Shown: positions 33,187 through 41,326, counted from the first letter of the stretch. The stretch is DNA of 64,000 nucleotides from Gorillibacterium timonense (GCF_001457415.1 NZ_LN881724.1:1860001-1924000); one strand, 5' to 3'. The notes: a model not told the origin generated them from the letters alone. Program-made: numbers and translations.

Positions 33187-33894
33187 ATGGAGATCGTCAA
33201 GATGGAGGAAGTGGTCTTCGGGTATGGAGACGTTCCTTCGCTGGTCAATGCCAGCCTGTCGATCCGGCAGGGCGAGTTCGTTGCGTTAACCGGCCCGAAC
33301 GGCGCATCCAAATCTACAGCGTTGCGGCTTATGCTCGGTTTGCTGAAGCCTTGGAGTGGATTGATTCAATTGGCAGATCGATGCGCCGATAGCAGACCCC
33401 TCACAGTTGGGTACGTACCCCAGCAGCTCTCCGCATTTAACAGTGGGTTTCCCAGCACGGTGAAGGAGTTTGTCCTCTCCGGACGATACCGGAAAGGCGC
33501 TTGGCTGAAGCGGCTGCTGCCGGAGGATCACCGCAAGGTGGAGGAAGGCTTGCGACAGGTCGGCATGTGGGAGCATCGCGGGAATCGGATCGGCGAGCTG
33601 TCGGGAGGTCAGAAACAGCGGATCTGCATCGCCCGGACGCTCGTACAGGAGCCGGATTTCTTCGTCCTGGATGAGCCAGTCACCGGCATGGATAAGAACA
33701 GTCGCATGGATTTTTACCAACTGATGGAGGAGCAAGTTCGCGGCAGAGGAAGCACCGTTCTGATGGTGACCCATAACCTGGAGGAGGTCAAGGATCGGCT
33801 CGATCGGATCATCGAACTGGAGCGAACGGAGGAGGGGGGATGGCGATGCTGCACTACGACTTCATGCAGAGGGCATTTTATGCCGGCGGGATGA
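33187..33894 (+). CDS. znuC: Zinc ABC transporter ATP-binding protein
   Basis: 235-residue ATPase of the ZnuABC/AdcABC zinc importer. Walker A is GPNGASKST (Ser in place of the usual Gly before Lys, a change common in this subfamily as Ala), signature LSGGQKQR (about 138) and Walker B FFVLDEP (about 158). ATG 33187 is chosen from the AAAGG six bases upstream; ATG 33181 and 33154 are in frame. The end overlaps znuB by 55 bases, so coupling is tight. Zur box upstream. Confidence 0.92.
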   Translation: MEIVKMEEVVFGYGDVPSLVNASLSIRQGEFVALTGPNGASKSTALRLMLGLLKPWSGLIQLADRCADSRPLTVGYVPQQLSAFNSGFPSTVKEFVLSGRYRKGAWLKRLLPEDHRKVEEGLRQVGMWEHRGNRIGELSGGQKQRICIARTLVQEPDFFVLDEPVTGMDKNSRMDFYQLMEEQVRGRGSTVLMVTHNLEEVKDRLDRIIELERTEEGGWRCCTTTSCRGHFMPAG

Positions 33895-34730
33895 TTGCGG
33901 TCCTGGCCTCGACGCTCGGGGTCTATCTGATGCTGCGCCGTCAAGCGCTGATGGCGGACATGCTGTCTCATGTTTCCCTCGCTGGAGTTGCAGCTGGCGC
34001 CTATTTCGGGTTTAACCCCACGCTTGCCGGATTTCTGACCGCCGTACTCGGCGCAGTGGCCGTTGAATATGTGCGGCGGAGCTATAAATCCTACAGCGAA
34101 ATTTCCATCGCCATCATCATGATCGGCGGACTCTCTCTTGCGGTTGTGCTGATGAGCCTGAACAAAAGCTTGACCCGGAGCTTTTCCTCCTACTTGTTCG
34201 GAACAGTTGTAGCGGTAAATACCACAGAGCTATTGCTTCTCGCGATTGTGACCGTAATCGGTGGTTTATTCTTCGCCTTGTTTCGCCGGCCGCTCTATCT
34301 GTTGACCTTCGATGAGGAAACAGCGCGTTCCATCGGAGTACCTGTTAATCGCTTGACCTTTGCCTTCAGCGTATTGACCGGCATGATCGTCGCGTCGGCG
34401 ATGCCGATTGTCGGAGTCCTGCTCGTTTCTTCCCTCATCGTTTTGCCTGCCGCTCTGGCGATTCGCTTATCCCGGTCTTTTGCATGGTCGATTGTCATCT
34501 CCATCGGCATCGGGATGACTGGCGTTTTCTCGGGGCTTACGGCTTCTTATGAATGGAGCACGCCCCCTGGTGGAACGATTGCCCTCGTGCTGCTCTGCAT
34601 CTGGCTGGTCGGTACGGGGATTCATCAAGGCTGGAAACGGTTTGGTTCCAAGAACAGCAAGAAAGCAAAGTCGTCGCCTTCTCGAAAAGGGCAGAATCTA
34701 CACGGCTCGGAAAAGGGACTGGACTACTAA
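33840..34730 (+). CDS. znuB: Zinc ABC transporter permease
   Basis: 296-residue membrane permease of the zinc/manganese ABC-3 family, about eight helices, with the typical RRQALMADMLSHVSLAGVA near 40-60 and SIGVPVNRLTFAF in the cytosolic coupling region. ATG 33840 or 33846 both follow GGAGGAGGGGG. The C-terminal tail (from about 260) is basic and unstructured. Works with znuC and the binding protein at 34774. Confidence 0.92.
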   Translation: MAMLHYDFMQRAFYAGGMIAVLASTLGVYLMLRRQALMADMLSHVSLAGVAAGAYFGFNPTLAGFLTAVLGAVAVEYVRRSYKSYSEISIAIIMIGGLSLAVVLMSLNKSLTRSFSSYLFGTVVAVNTTELLLLAIVTVIGGLFFALFRRPLYLLTFDEETARSIGVPVNRLTFAFSVLTGMIVASAMPIVGVLLVSSLIVLPAALAIRLSRSFAWSIVISIGIGMTGVFSGLTASYEWSTPPGGTIALVLLCIWLVGTGIHQGWKRFGSKNSKKAKSSPSRKGQNLHGSEKGLDY

Positions 34731-34773
34731 TCTTCCCCATTCAATATCATTCATCTCATTAGGAGGAACACCT

Positions 34774-35844
34774 GTGAAACCATCGATCTCATCCCCTGTT
34801 AAATTTTCCTTTTCTGTCATCCTCGCCAGCGCTGTACTATTGACCGGCTGCGGTAAAGCCACCCCATCGGCGGCGACCGATTCTTCAACTGTCTCCGCAT
34901 CTCCAAGTTCAGCAGTAACGGCATCCGCCTCACCCGCACCGGCTGAAGGCAAGAAATTGAAGGTTGTGGCTAGCTTTTATCCGATGTACGAATTCGCTCG
35001 CCAGGTTGGCGGAGATTACGCGGAGGTCACCGCACTCATTGGAGGCGGAGTTGAGCCGCATGATTGGGAACCGACGCCGAAGGATGTCGCGGCTATTCAA
35101 GAAGCGGATCTCTTTGTCTACAACGGCATCGTAGAAGGCTGGGCGGACAAGGTGATCACAAGTGCTGCGAGCGACAAGCGAGTCGATGTGAAAGCTAGCG
35201 AAGGCATTACGCTTGCGGAAGGGGAAGACGAGCATGACCACGACCATGAAGGGGAAGCGGGTCACGAGGAAGATAACCATGATTCTACAGGTGAAGGTAG
35301 CCATGAGGAAGAGGAGCATGGCTTGGATCCCCATGTCTGGCTGAGCCCCGTGCTCGCCCAGAAAGAGGTTCAAACCATCGCTGAGGCATACAAGAAAGCC
35401 GACCCTGCGCACAAGGACGAATACCAGAAGAACGCCGACGCTTATATCGCGAAGCTGAAAGAGCTGGATGAAGCCTTTAAAACGGATCTTCAAAACGTAC
35501 TGCGCAAGGACTTCATTACCCAACACGCCGCTTTCGCTTATCTGGCAAAGGAATACGGACTCACGCAGGTTCCCATTGCGGGTCTATCCCCTGAGCAGGA
35601 GCCTTCTCCGGAGCAAATGGCAGAGGTCATTACGTTTGCTCAAGACCATCAGGTGAAGACCATCTTCTTCGAAACGTTGGTGGAGCCTAAGATCGCCGAA
35701 ACCATCGCCAAGGAGATCGGTGCGAAGACCGATGTGCTCAATCCGCTCGAAGGGCTTACGGATGAGGAGCGGCAGAAGGGACTCGACTACATCGGCATCA
35801 TGAAGAACAACCTGGAAGCCCTCAAGAAGGCGTTATCCGAATAG
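34774..35844 (+). CDS. znuA: Zinc-binding lipoprotein of the ABC importer
   Basis: 356-residue solute-binding lipoprotein of the ZnuA/AdcA cluster A-I family. Lipobox LLTGC with Cys at 26, Ser/Ala linker, then VVASFYPMYEFARQVGG. The first metal His is in VEPHDWEPTPKD; a His/Asp/Glu-rich loop (about 153-187) leads to LDPHVWLSP, and later ligands are in TQHAAFAYLAKEYG and FFETLVEPK. The His-rich loop is the mark of zinc rather than manganese binding. GTG 34774 follows AGGAGGA. Third gene of the znu operon. Confidence 0.94.
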   Translation: MKPSISSPVKFSFSVILASAVLLTGCGKATPSAATDSSTVSASPSSAVTASASPAPAEGKKLKVVASFYPMYEFARQVGGDYAEVTALIGGGVEPHDWEPTPKDVAAIQEADLFVYNGIVEGWADKVITSAASDKRVDVKASEGITLAEGEDEHDHDHEGEAGHEEDNHDSTGEGSHEEEEHGLDPHVWLSPVLAQKEVQTIAEAYKKADPAHKDEYQKNADAYIAKLKELDEAFKTDLQNVLRKDFITQHAAFAYLAKEYGLTQVPIAGLSPEQEPSPEQMAEVITFAQDHQVKTIFFETLVEPKIAETIAKEIGAKTDVLNPLEGLTDEERQKGLDYIGIMKNNLEALKKALSE

Positions 35845-35880
35845 GCACCAGCTAAGAATGAAAAAGGAGGGAATCAGGAG

Positions 35881-36030
35881 ATGCGAGTGATCGTAACATT
35901 AGCTTGTACGGAATGCGGAGACCGAAACTATATCACTACGAAGAACAAGAAGAATACGCCTGGTCGGCTAGAGTTGGTGAAGTATTGCCCGAGGTTGGCG
36001 AGACAAACCCTGCATAGGGAAACTCGTTAA
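35881..36030 (+). CDS. rpmG: 50S ribosomal protein L33, extra copy
   Basis: 49-residue L33: [20 protein letters not shown] at the start and LHRETR at the end. Three cysteines remain (CTEC and YCPR) of the four needed for a zinc ribbon; the last is replaced, so zinc binding is doubtful. AAAGGAGGG is upstream. It follows znuA by 36 bases and is probably cotranscribed from the Zur-controlled promoter, as expected for a zinc-sparing ribosomal paralogue. Confidence 0.9.
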   Translation: MRVIVTLACTECGDRNYITTKNKKNTPGRLELVKYCPRLARQTLHRETR

Positions 36031-36057
36031 TGCAACAAAATATAAATATAATTAATG

Positions 36058-36098
36058 AAACCCTCTTCGGAATCCCATCGATCCGGAGAGGGTTTTTC
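36058..36098 (+). terminator. Terminator of the znu-rpmG operon
   Basis: AAACCCTCTTCGG pairs with CCGGAGAGGGTTT (one T-G pair), followed by TT. Confidence 0.82.
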
Positions 36099-36278
36099 AA
36101 TTCGGAATTTTGTCCCTTTGTTTAGGCAAATTAATCGTCATCGCAATCAACAGAATGGAACTTTCTTGAAACCCAAATCGTCTATTCCTATGATTCGGTT
36201 CCCTGATCCTGGAGTGAAGAAGAAGTGTACCGATTGGATGCATGAGCTTCCCTCCTTTCGGAGATACCGAATGACGAG

Positions 36279-36296
36279 GGGCAGGATTACCTGCCC
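36279..36296 (+). promoter_or_regulatory. Leader hairpin before the stalk protein gene
   Basis: GGGCAGG-ATTA-CCTGCCC, a perfect 7-bp stem with a 4-base loop, 28 bases before the start codon and without a T tract. A second possible stem (CTCCTTTCGGAG, about 36252-36263) precedes it. I could not match the 36100-36324 leader to a known riboswitch. Confidence 0.35.
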
Positions 36297-36324
36297 AACC
36301 CAAACGCGCAAAGGAGATATCCGT

Positions 36325-37452
36325 ATGAAAGTCATCCAACCTCAACCCAACCGCCAATCTGTCAAACGCTTTGCCCCAACCAAATGGATATCGGTTCCTT
36401 TAGCCGTATCGCTGCTTGCCGGAGGAAGCCTTTCTATCATCCCGACTTCCGCCCTGACGGCCCATGCGGCTTCCACTTATTCGGGAGAAGAGACGCAAGC
36501 TGCGGCGAATGCCATCCTTCCGAAAACTCTCACGATGAAAATTAACGGCCAAGTGCAATCCGTTCCCGGGGCCGTCTCGAAGAATGGCGATACCACGTAC
36601 GTCGCTCTCCGTTTTCTCAGTGACAAGCTGGGGCTGAAAGTCAGCTGGGACCCTGCGACCAAATCCTCCACCGTCAGCGGCCGTAATGTCACCATCGTGA
36701 CGAAGGAAAGCGATCCGCGCCCCTATACGATTAACGGTCAAAAGATATATGGCACATCGCCAGTGATCCGGAATGGAACGACCTACATTCCGCTGCGGTT
36801 TTTCCTGGAGACCTTGGGCTATAACGTCGATTATAACGCCAACAAGCAGATTACGATTACGGCGCTGCCGATCAATGCTTTGACGATCACGACGAAGACC
36901 ATCAACGAAACGACCAGCAAGCAGGAATTCGAGATTCAATACCCGCAGCTCACTGGATTGGCTGATAAAGCCGTTCAGGACAAGATCAATAGCTTTCTGA
37001 AAACGGAAGTCGAAAAAATGGCCGCAGAAGCCCGTAAGGATCTGAAGGAATCTGAACCGGGGGCCGCTCCGAACAGCTTCACCGTGAATTACTTCATCAA
37101 ATCGAACGTCCATGACAAGCTGAGCCTCTATTTAGAGTCTTACCTGTATCTAGGCGGGGCGCATGGGTCACCTGCACGGATTCCCTTCACCTTTGATCTC
37201 AAAACCGGCAAAGTCTTGACGCTTCAAGAGGCAGCGCTCGGCAACCCGAACTACAAAACCATCATCAACAAAGAGATCAAGAAGAGATTCGCCAATCAGG
37301 ATTATTTGCTGACGCCGTTCGAATCCATTAAGGATAACCAGTCGTTCTACCTGCAAAACGATGCGATCGTCGTCTTCTTCGATCCGTACGAATACACGCC
37401 TTACGCAGCGGGCTTCCCGGAGTTCACGCTTCCGCTCCGTCTGTTCCGGTAA
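36325..37452 (+). CDS. Secreted copper-amine-oxidase-N stalk protein with DUF4163/DUF3298 domains
   Basis: 375-residue exported protein. Signal peptide: basic start, hydrophobic core about 23-48, cleavage likely after AHA. Residues about 60-175 form the copper amine oxidase N-terminal stalk domain (VPGAVSKNGDTTYVALRFL; RNGTTYIPLRFFLETLGY), a wall-associated fold common in Paenibacillus, without enzyme activity. Residues about 180-375 match the PdaC-like DUF4163 and RsiV-like DUF3298 pair (LYLGGAHGSPARIPFTFDL; FFDPYEYTPYAAGFPEFTLPL). AAAGGAG precedes the ATG. Probably a surface or wall protein; precise role unknown. Confidence 0.88.
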   Translation: MKVIQPQPNRQSVKRFAPTKWISVPLAVSLLAGGSLSIIPTSALTAHAASTYSGEETQAAANAILPKTLTMKINGQVQSVPGAVSKNGDTTYVALRFLSDKLGLKVSWDPATKSSTVSGRNVTIVTKESDPRPYTINGQKIYGTSPVIRNGTTYIPLRFFLETLGYNVDYNANKQITITALPINALTITTKTINETTSKQEFEIQYPQLTGLADKAVQDKINSFLKTEVEKMAAEARKDLKESEPGAAPNSFTVNYFIKSNVHDKLSLYLESYLYLGGAHGSPARIPFTFDLKTGKVLTLQEAALGNPNYKTIINKEIKKRFANQDYLLTPFESIKDNQSFYLQNDAIVVFFDPYEYTPYAAGFPEFTLPLRLFR

Positions 37453-37515
37453 ATGCGGTGATATTCTTACGCTGAATAGGGAGCAGCGCGCTCCGATCTA
37501 GTGATACAGGACCTA

Positions 37516-37568
37516 TGCAAAGAAGCTTCCATTGCCGCAATAGCTGCGGTTTTGGAAGCTTCTTTCGC
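37516..37568. terminator. Two-part hairpin terminator
   Basis: AAAGAAGCTTCCA pairs with TGGAAGCTTCTTT, with an inner CCGCAATAGCTGCGG stem. It lies between convergent genes. Confidence 0.65.
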
Positions 37569-37603
37569 ATGTTCGCTCTTCTTCTTGCTAAGTCTCCGTT
37601 ATC

Positions 37604-38752
37604 CTAGAAATTGCGATAGACGTAAGGATTCTTGGGTGCTTCAATCCGATCCCAAGAGGTGACTTCCAGCACAGGCAGCGTTTGCTTGAAGGGCTGGTAC
37701 AGCTCCGACGAGAGAGTACCGGTGACATGGACCCAATCATCATCCTTCAGCTCGGTACCTTTGGGAAAATCGACCAGCATCCCGAACACACCAGAATCGG
37801 CGGCGCAATGGATGAAGCCGAAGCGGAAGACGAAGTAATGATTGCCTTCGACCTGTTCTCCTTTGTAAGCGAAGCCGTCGAAGGAGACGGTCTTGCTCAT
37901 AAACTCTCCAGGGAAATTATATAGAACTTCCATCCCCTTCAAATAATCCGTTTCGTTCAGCGGAATCTCGTCCTTGCCCGCAAATTCGGCCAATTCCTTT
38001 TTCTTCAGCTTCTCGTACCCGTCCTTGCCGTAGAAGATGCTCGTATCCGGCCGCAGGAATTGATGATTGCCGGGATTGTCGGCGGACACATCGAGGCTGG
38101 GAAAGGAAAATCCCTTTGCCTTCACAAAGCTTGAGTCGAGGGTCTGAATAGGCAAAAAGATGCCGGTGTAAATGGGAACGCAGAGGATGAGATACGTAAT
38201 CGCACGCTGAAGACGGGTCGTATTACCATGCGAATGGCCATCGTGGTCATGGGCGTGGGAATGCCCCATTTGATCGTGATCGTGAGCATGTCCGTGGTTA
38301 TGCGCATGGTGATCGTGATCATGAATGTGATCATGATTGTGCGCATGATGGTCGTGATCATGCGCACGTTCGTGATCGTGAGCATGATGGTCGTGATCAT
38401 GAATCTGGTTGCTAACAAGTGAATGGTTATCGTGTATCTCTGAGCCCGTATCCCGGTAGGTACTTTCCTGTAGATAAGGTTGACTGGGGTCATCCTGTTC
38501 TTCGTTATCGTGATGCTTCTCAGCCTTCTGTCGGCTCTCTTCTTCTGTGGCTTCCAGCGCTTTCCGCCGCTCTTCGGCGCGCTCTTCCCGGAAGACCCGG
38601 ATGAATTCGACGACGCAGAGCAAGGAGAGGATGGCGATGGTCATATCGGACAAGTAGGCGTATTTGGTGTTGATGTACATGTTCAGATTGCCTTCCACAC
38701 GAATGAACACGAACATCAGAACAAAACCAAGCATGATGACAAATCGTTTCAT
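37604..38752 (-). CDS. TIGR03943-type permease subunit with His-rich linker, copy 3
   Basis: 382-residue relative of the proteins at 28255 and 32056. It begins MKRFVIMLGFVLMFVFIRVE (helix), second helix about 31-48, then an acidic stretch and a segment of about 60 residues (115-178) made mainly of His, Asp and Ala, clearly metal-chelating. A further helix follows (about 185-202), then the C-terminal domain with SFDGFAYKGEQVEG. The CC-x-AD signature is reduced to HCAADSGVFGMLV with one Cys. ATG 38752 overlaps the permease stop (ATGA); the open frame extending to 38965 lies inside that permease gene and is not coding. Confidence 0.85.
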   Translation of the reverse strand: MKRFVIMLGFVLMFVFIRVEGNLNMYINTKYAYLSDMTIAILSLLCVVEFIRVFREERAEERRKALEATEEESRQKAEKHHDNEEQDDPSQPYLQESTYRDTGSEIHDNHSLVSNQIHDHDHHAHDHERAHDHDHHAHNHDHIHDHDHHAHNHGHAHDHDQMGHSHAHDHDGHSHGNTTRLQRAITYLILCVPIYTGIFLPIQTLDSSFVKAKGFSFPSLDVSADNPGNHQFLRPDTSIFYGKDGYEKLKKKELAEFAGKDEIPLNETDYLKGMEVLYNFPGEFMSKTVSFDGFAYKGEQVEGNHYFVFRFGFIHCAADSGVFGMLVDFPKGTELKDDDWVHVTGTLSSELYQPFKQTLPVLEVTSWDRIEAPKNPYVYRNF

Positions 38753-39762
38753 CCGAATAACCTCCCAACGATGAGAGAACCGATCAGCGTGAAGCATGTG
38801 ACGAGGGCGATCAAGGCGATGACGAAGCGTTTGCGGAATGCGCCCAAGAGCATCAAGGTATTCTTGATGTCGATCATCGGTCCGTAGACGAGAAAGGCAG
38901 AGAGCGGACCGACAGAGAAGGTGCTGCGGAAGGAGGAGGCGATAAACGCATCCGCTTCGGAGCACAGCGACATCGTGAAGGCGAGTCCGATCATCACAAG
39001 CGATGCCATTAATGGGCTATTGCCCAGCTTCATCAACGACGAGGTGGGGATGAAGGTTTGCATGGAAGCGGCGATAAAGGCGCCGATGATCACATATTTG
39101 CCTACGGAAAAGAACTCGTCGATCGCATGAAGGCAAACGTGGTACAGCCTGCTCATCACCTCTCGGCTGCGGTTACGGTTGCGAGAAGCTCGATCACGAA
39201 CGTCCGAGCGGGAGTTCAAGGTCGACTCTGAAGCGCAGGCCGTTTCCTCCGTATCGAGATGAACACGCGATCCACTCCCATCGGCGAGAGGCTTAGCGCC
39301 ATTCGGATGAGAGGAAGGCTGTTTATAATCGCGAAGCGGCATAACCGGAAAGAGCAAGCCCAGAACGAGGGATACGCAGACAGCGACGACAAACGCCATT
39401 CCGGATCGAATCAGCACCATCTTCCAGCTGTTGCCGAAGGCGATATACGTAGCGAACAGGACGACCGGGTTGATGATCGGACCGGTCAGCATGAATCCGA
39501 TTCCCGCTTGCAAAGGAACGCCTTTGTTCAGCAATCTTTTCGTGATCGGAACGATCCCGCATTCGCAGGAGGGGAAGAACACTCCGATACTCGCTCCGAA
39601 CAACGTGGAGAGGAACCGATTCCTCGGCATGATTCGCGCAATCCAACGTTCAGAGAGAAAGGATTGAATGACGCCGGAGATCAGAACGCCAACTAGCACG
39701 AAGGGGATCGCTTCCATAATCATGCTGAGAAAGATTGTATTGAGTTGATAGAAGGTTTTCAC
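38749..39762 (-). CDS. Permease with CECG motif (ArsP/YraQ-like), copy 3
   Basis: 337-residue membrane permease, more distant from copies 1 and 2: FPSCECGIVPITKRL, GPIINPVVLFATYIAFG and SLCSEADAFIASSF instead of CSTSDAF. GTG 39762 (VKTFYQLNTIFLS) follows GGCGGTGGG; an ATG at 39831 is in frame but has no clear binding site and adds an unlikely hydrophilic lead. The central loop is rich in Arg/Asn/Ser. Translationally coupled to its TIGR03943 partner. No Zur box is evident upstream. Confidence 0.85.
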   Translation of the reverse strand: MKTFYQLNTIFLSMIMEAIPFVLVGVLISGVIQSFLSERWIARIMPRNRFLSTLFGASIGVFFPSCECGIVPITKRLLNKGVPLQAGIGFMLTGPIINPVVLFATYIAFGNSWKMVLIRSGMAFVVAVCVSLVLGLLFPVMPLRDYKQPSSHPNGAKPLADGSGSRVHLDTEETACASESTLNSRSDVRDRASRNRNRSREVMSRLYHVCLHAIDEFFSVGKYVIIGAFIAASMQTFIPTSSLMKLGNSPLMASLVMIGLAFTMSLCSEADAFIASSFRSTFSVGPLSAFLVYGPMIDIKNTLMLLGAFRKRFVIALIALVTCFTLIGSLIVGRLFG

Positions 39763-39836
39763 TAGCCCACCGCCAATTCGGAAGTTTACGCATTCTCTAC
39801 TATACTCCGATTTTGCGTGTGGGCAACTCATTTACG

Positions 39837-40772
39837 TTACTCTAGCCGTTCGAGTCGTTCCCGAATAAAAGAGCCGATGTGCTCGATGGCAGCCGTTGCC
39901 TCCGGCAGCAGGAACGCCATCGTTTGGAAGGCACACCACATGCTCTCCCAAATCTCCAACCGGACGGAGACGTCTACCGACTCCGCTGCGGTAGCAAATC
40001 GGACGGCGTCGCTCAACAAGACCTCGTCGCTGCCTACCTGGATGAGCAGAGGCGGAAGACCGGACAGATCGCAGCGAAGCGGGGAGAGGAGCAGAGGGAT
40101 ATCGGTTCCTCTGTCCTGCCAATAAGCCGATAAGAGCCGCTCATTCGCCTCCCGGCTTCCGGTGGGATCGTTCTTGGCATTCGATTCATACGATTCTCCG
40201 TCCAAATGTACGAGGTCGGTGTGCGGCGACAGCAAGAAAGCGCCGGAGGGAAGAGGGGCTGCTTCATCGCGCAGCTGGAGCAACGTCATCAGGACGAGAC
40301 TGGCGCCGATGGAATCTCCCCCGAGAAGGATTCGTTCCGGCGCAAACCCAAGGCGGATGAGCGCTCGATAAGCGTTGAGGCAGTCCTCGTGGGCAGCCGG
40401 ATAAGGGTGTTCGGGAGCCAGCCGATAATTGACGGTCAGCACGGGGGTTCTGCTTGTCCGTGAAATCCTGGCCGCCAGATCACGGTACACGGTCGCGCTG
40501 CCCGCCACGAAGCCGCCTCCATGCAGGTAGAGGATGACACTGTCGGACGCCAGCTGGGTCCCATCCTCCACATGGACCCATTCGCCAGCGATTCCTTCGG
40601 CGCCCGCTTCTCGGTATACCACTCCCGGAAGAGGGGGCAGCTGCTCGGCTTGTTTCACCAAGCCTTCGCGGATTTCGCTCACTGTTTGCTGGGAAAAGCC
40701 GGTTGTTTGCCTTAGCTGTTCTTTTACTTTCTCTGCTAACGGTTTGTTGGTCGCTTCAATCACTGTTTTCAT
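39837..40772 (-). CDS. HSL-family alpha/beta hydrolase, catalytic His apparently replaced by Cys
   Basis: 311-residue hydrolase of the hormone-sensitive lipase group. The oxyanion HGGGF (about 92-96), YRLAPEHPYPA, nucleophile GGDSIGAS (about 163-170) and acid VGSDEVLLSD (about 250-259) are intact. The usual MWHVFQ with the catalytic His reads MWCAFQ here (codon TGT), so the triad looks incomplete. Activity is therefore uncertain; it may bind a ligand or use another His. The MerR gene lies upstream on the same strand and a MerR-type promoter sits between, so expression should respond to that regulator. The ATG at 40772 has only a modest upstream site. Confidence 0.82.
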   Translation of the reverse strand: MKTVIEATNKPLAEKVKEQLRQTTGFSQQTVSEIREGLVKQAEQLPPLPGVVYREAGAEGIAGEWVHVEDGTQLASDSVILYLHGGGFVAGSATVYRDLAARISRTSRTPVLTVNYRLAPEHPYPAAHEDCLNAYRALIRLGFAPERILLGGDSIGASLVLMTLLQLRDEAAPLPSGAFLLSPHTDLVHLDGESYESNAKNDPTGSREANERLLSAYWQDRGTDIPLLLSPLRCDLSGLPPLLIQVGSDEVLLSDAVRFATAAESVDVSVRLEIWESMWCAFQTMAFLLPEATAAIEHIGSFIRERLERLE

Positions 40773-40819
40773 CTCTTGCAGCCTCCTTCATTCGCTCATT
40801 AACCAGAGCGTATGCGCCC

Positions 40820-40851
40820 AGTTTAAAGCCTGTAGGTAGCTACAAGGTCAA
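40820..40851 (-). promoter_or_regulatory. MerR-type promoter for the HSL-like hydrolase
   Basis: On the minus strand, TTGACC (40846-40851) and TAAACT (40820-40825) are 20 bases apart, the long spacer typical of MerR-activated promoters. The spacer contains CTTGTA-n6-TACAGG, an imperfect dyad. Its position, 48 bases upstream of the hydrolase start and beside a merR gene, fits. Confidence 0.6.
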
Positions 40852-40879
40852 GGTCAAAATCAAGGTAAAGGTCAAGGTC
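40844..40879. repeat. Hexamer tandem repeat between merR and hydrolase genes
   Basis: Six tandem units of AAGGTC or one-to-two-base variants (AAGGTC, AAGGTC, AAAATC, AAGGTA, AAGGTC, AAGGTC). On the minus strand each unit reads GACCTT, so several TTGACC-like -35 hexamers stand in phase next to the MerR-type promoter. Confidence 0.75.
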
Positions 40880-40894
40880 AAGTCGAGATCGAGT

Positions 40895-41326
40895 TTATCC
40901 CTCATCGGGTTCAACAGGTGCTTCATCCATCCGAAGCTCCCGCAAAGTCGCTCGAATATCCGGTTGTGGGTCCGTGCTGAGGATTTCCTGTTTCAAGTGG
41001 CGAAGGATCGTTTTCCGGACCTCCAATGCAGCGATTTCCTTCTCGGTAGAGGCCAGCTTGCGGTCAATGACTTGGGCAAATTCCTCAAGCGGGATGCCGA
41101 CGCTGCCCGACTTCACCAGCGCCTTCCGGATTTCCTTCAACGTAAATCCGCAGCTTTTGGCATTCTTGACGAAGGTTAAGCGAAGCAGGGCTTCCTCTGT
41201 ATACAAGCGATAACCGGTGTCGCTTCGGCGGGGAGGCGGCAGCAGGCCTTTCTCTTCGTAATAGCGCAAGGTTTCAAGATTGACTCCGGCGAGCTCGGCC
41301 AACTGGCCTCGCAAGTATTCGGTCAT
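40895..41326 (-). CDS. MerR-family transcriptional regulator
   Basis: 143-residue regulator. N-terminal winged helix LAELAGVNLETLRYYEEKGLL (about 9-29) with the RRSDTGYRLY wing, KSCGFTLKEIRKAL, then a long dimerisation helix (about 75-115). No C-terminal Cys pair for metal is present, so the signal is probably organic or unknown. ATG 41326 follows GGGAGGAG; the frame runs open to 41389. It is followed by the HSL-like hydrolase, whose promoter shows a 20-base MerR-type spacer. Confidence 0.9.
   Translation of the reverse strand: MTEYLRGQLAELAGVNLETLRYYEEKGLLPPPRRSDTGYRLYTEEALLRLTFVKNAKSCGFTLKEIRKALVKSGSVGIPLEEFAQVIDRKLASTEKEIAALEVRKTILRHLKQEILSTDPQPDIRATLRELRMDEAPVEPDEG

Noticed and set aside
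33187-33894. Walker A change (GPNGASKST) as a dead ATPase
   Set aside because: The Lys, Ser and Thr are kept, and zinc/manganese ABC ATPases often vary at this Gly; all other motifs are intact.
39763-39831. Upstream ATG 39831 start for permease copy 3
   Set aside because: No ribosome binding site, and it would add a polar Cys-containing stretch before the first helix; the GTG at 39762 has a good site.
40703-41179. Plus-strand frame with a Lys-Val repeat (KVKVK)
   Set aside because: The repeat is just the AAGGTC hexamer array read in frame, and the remainder is antisense to merR. Treated as a DNA repeat, not a protein.
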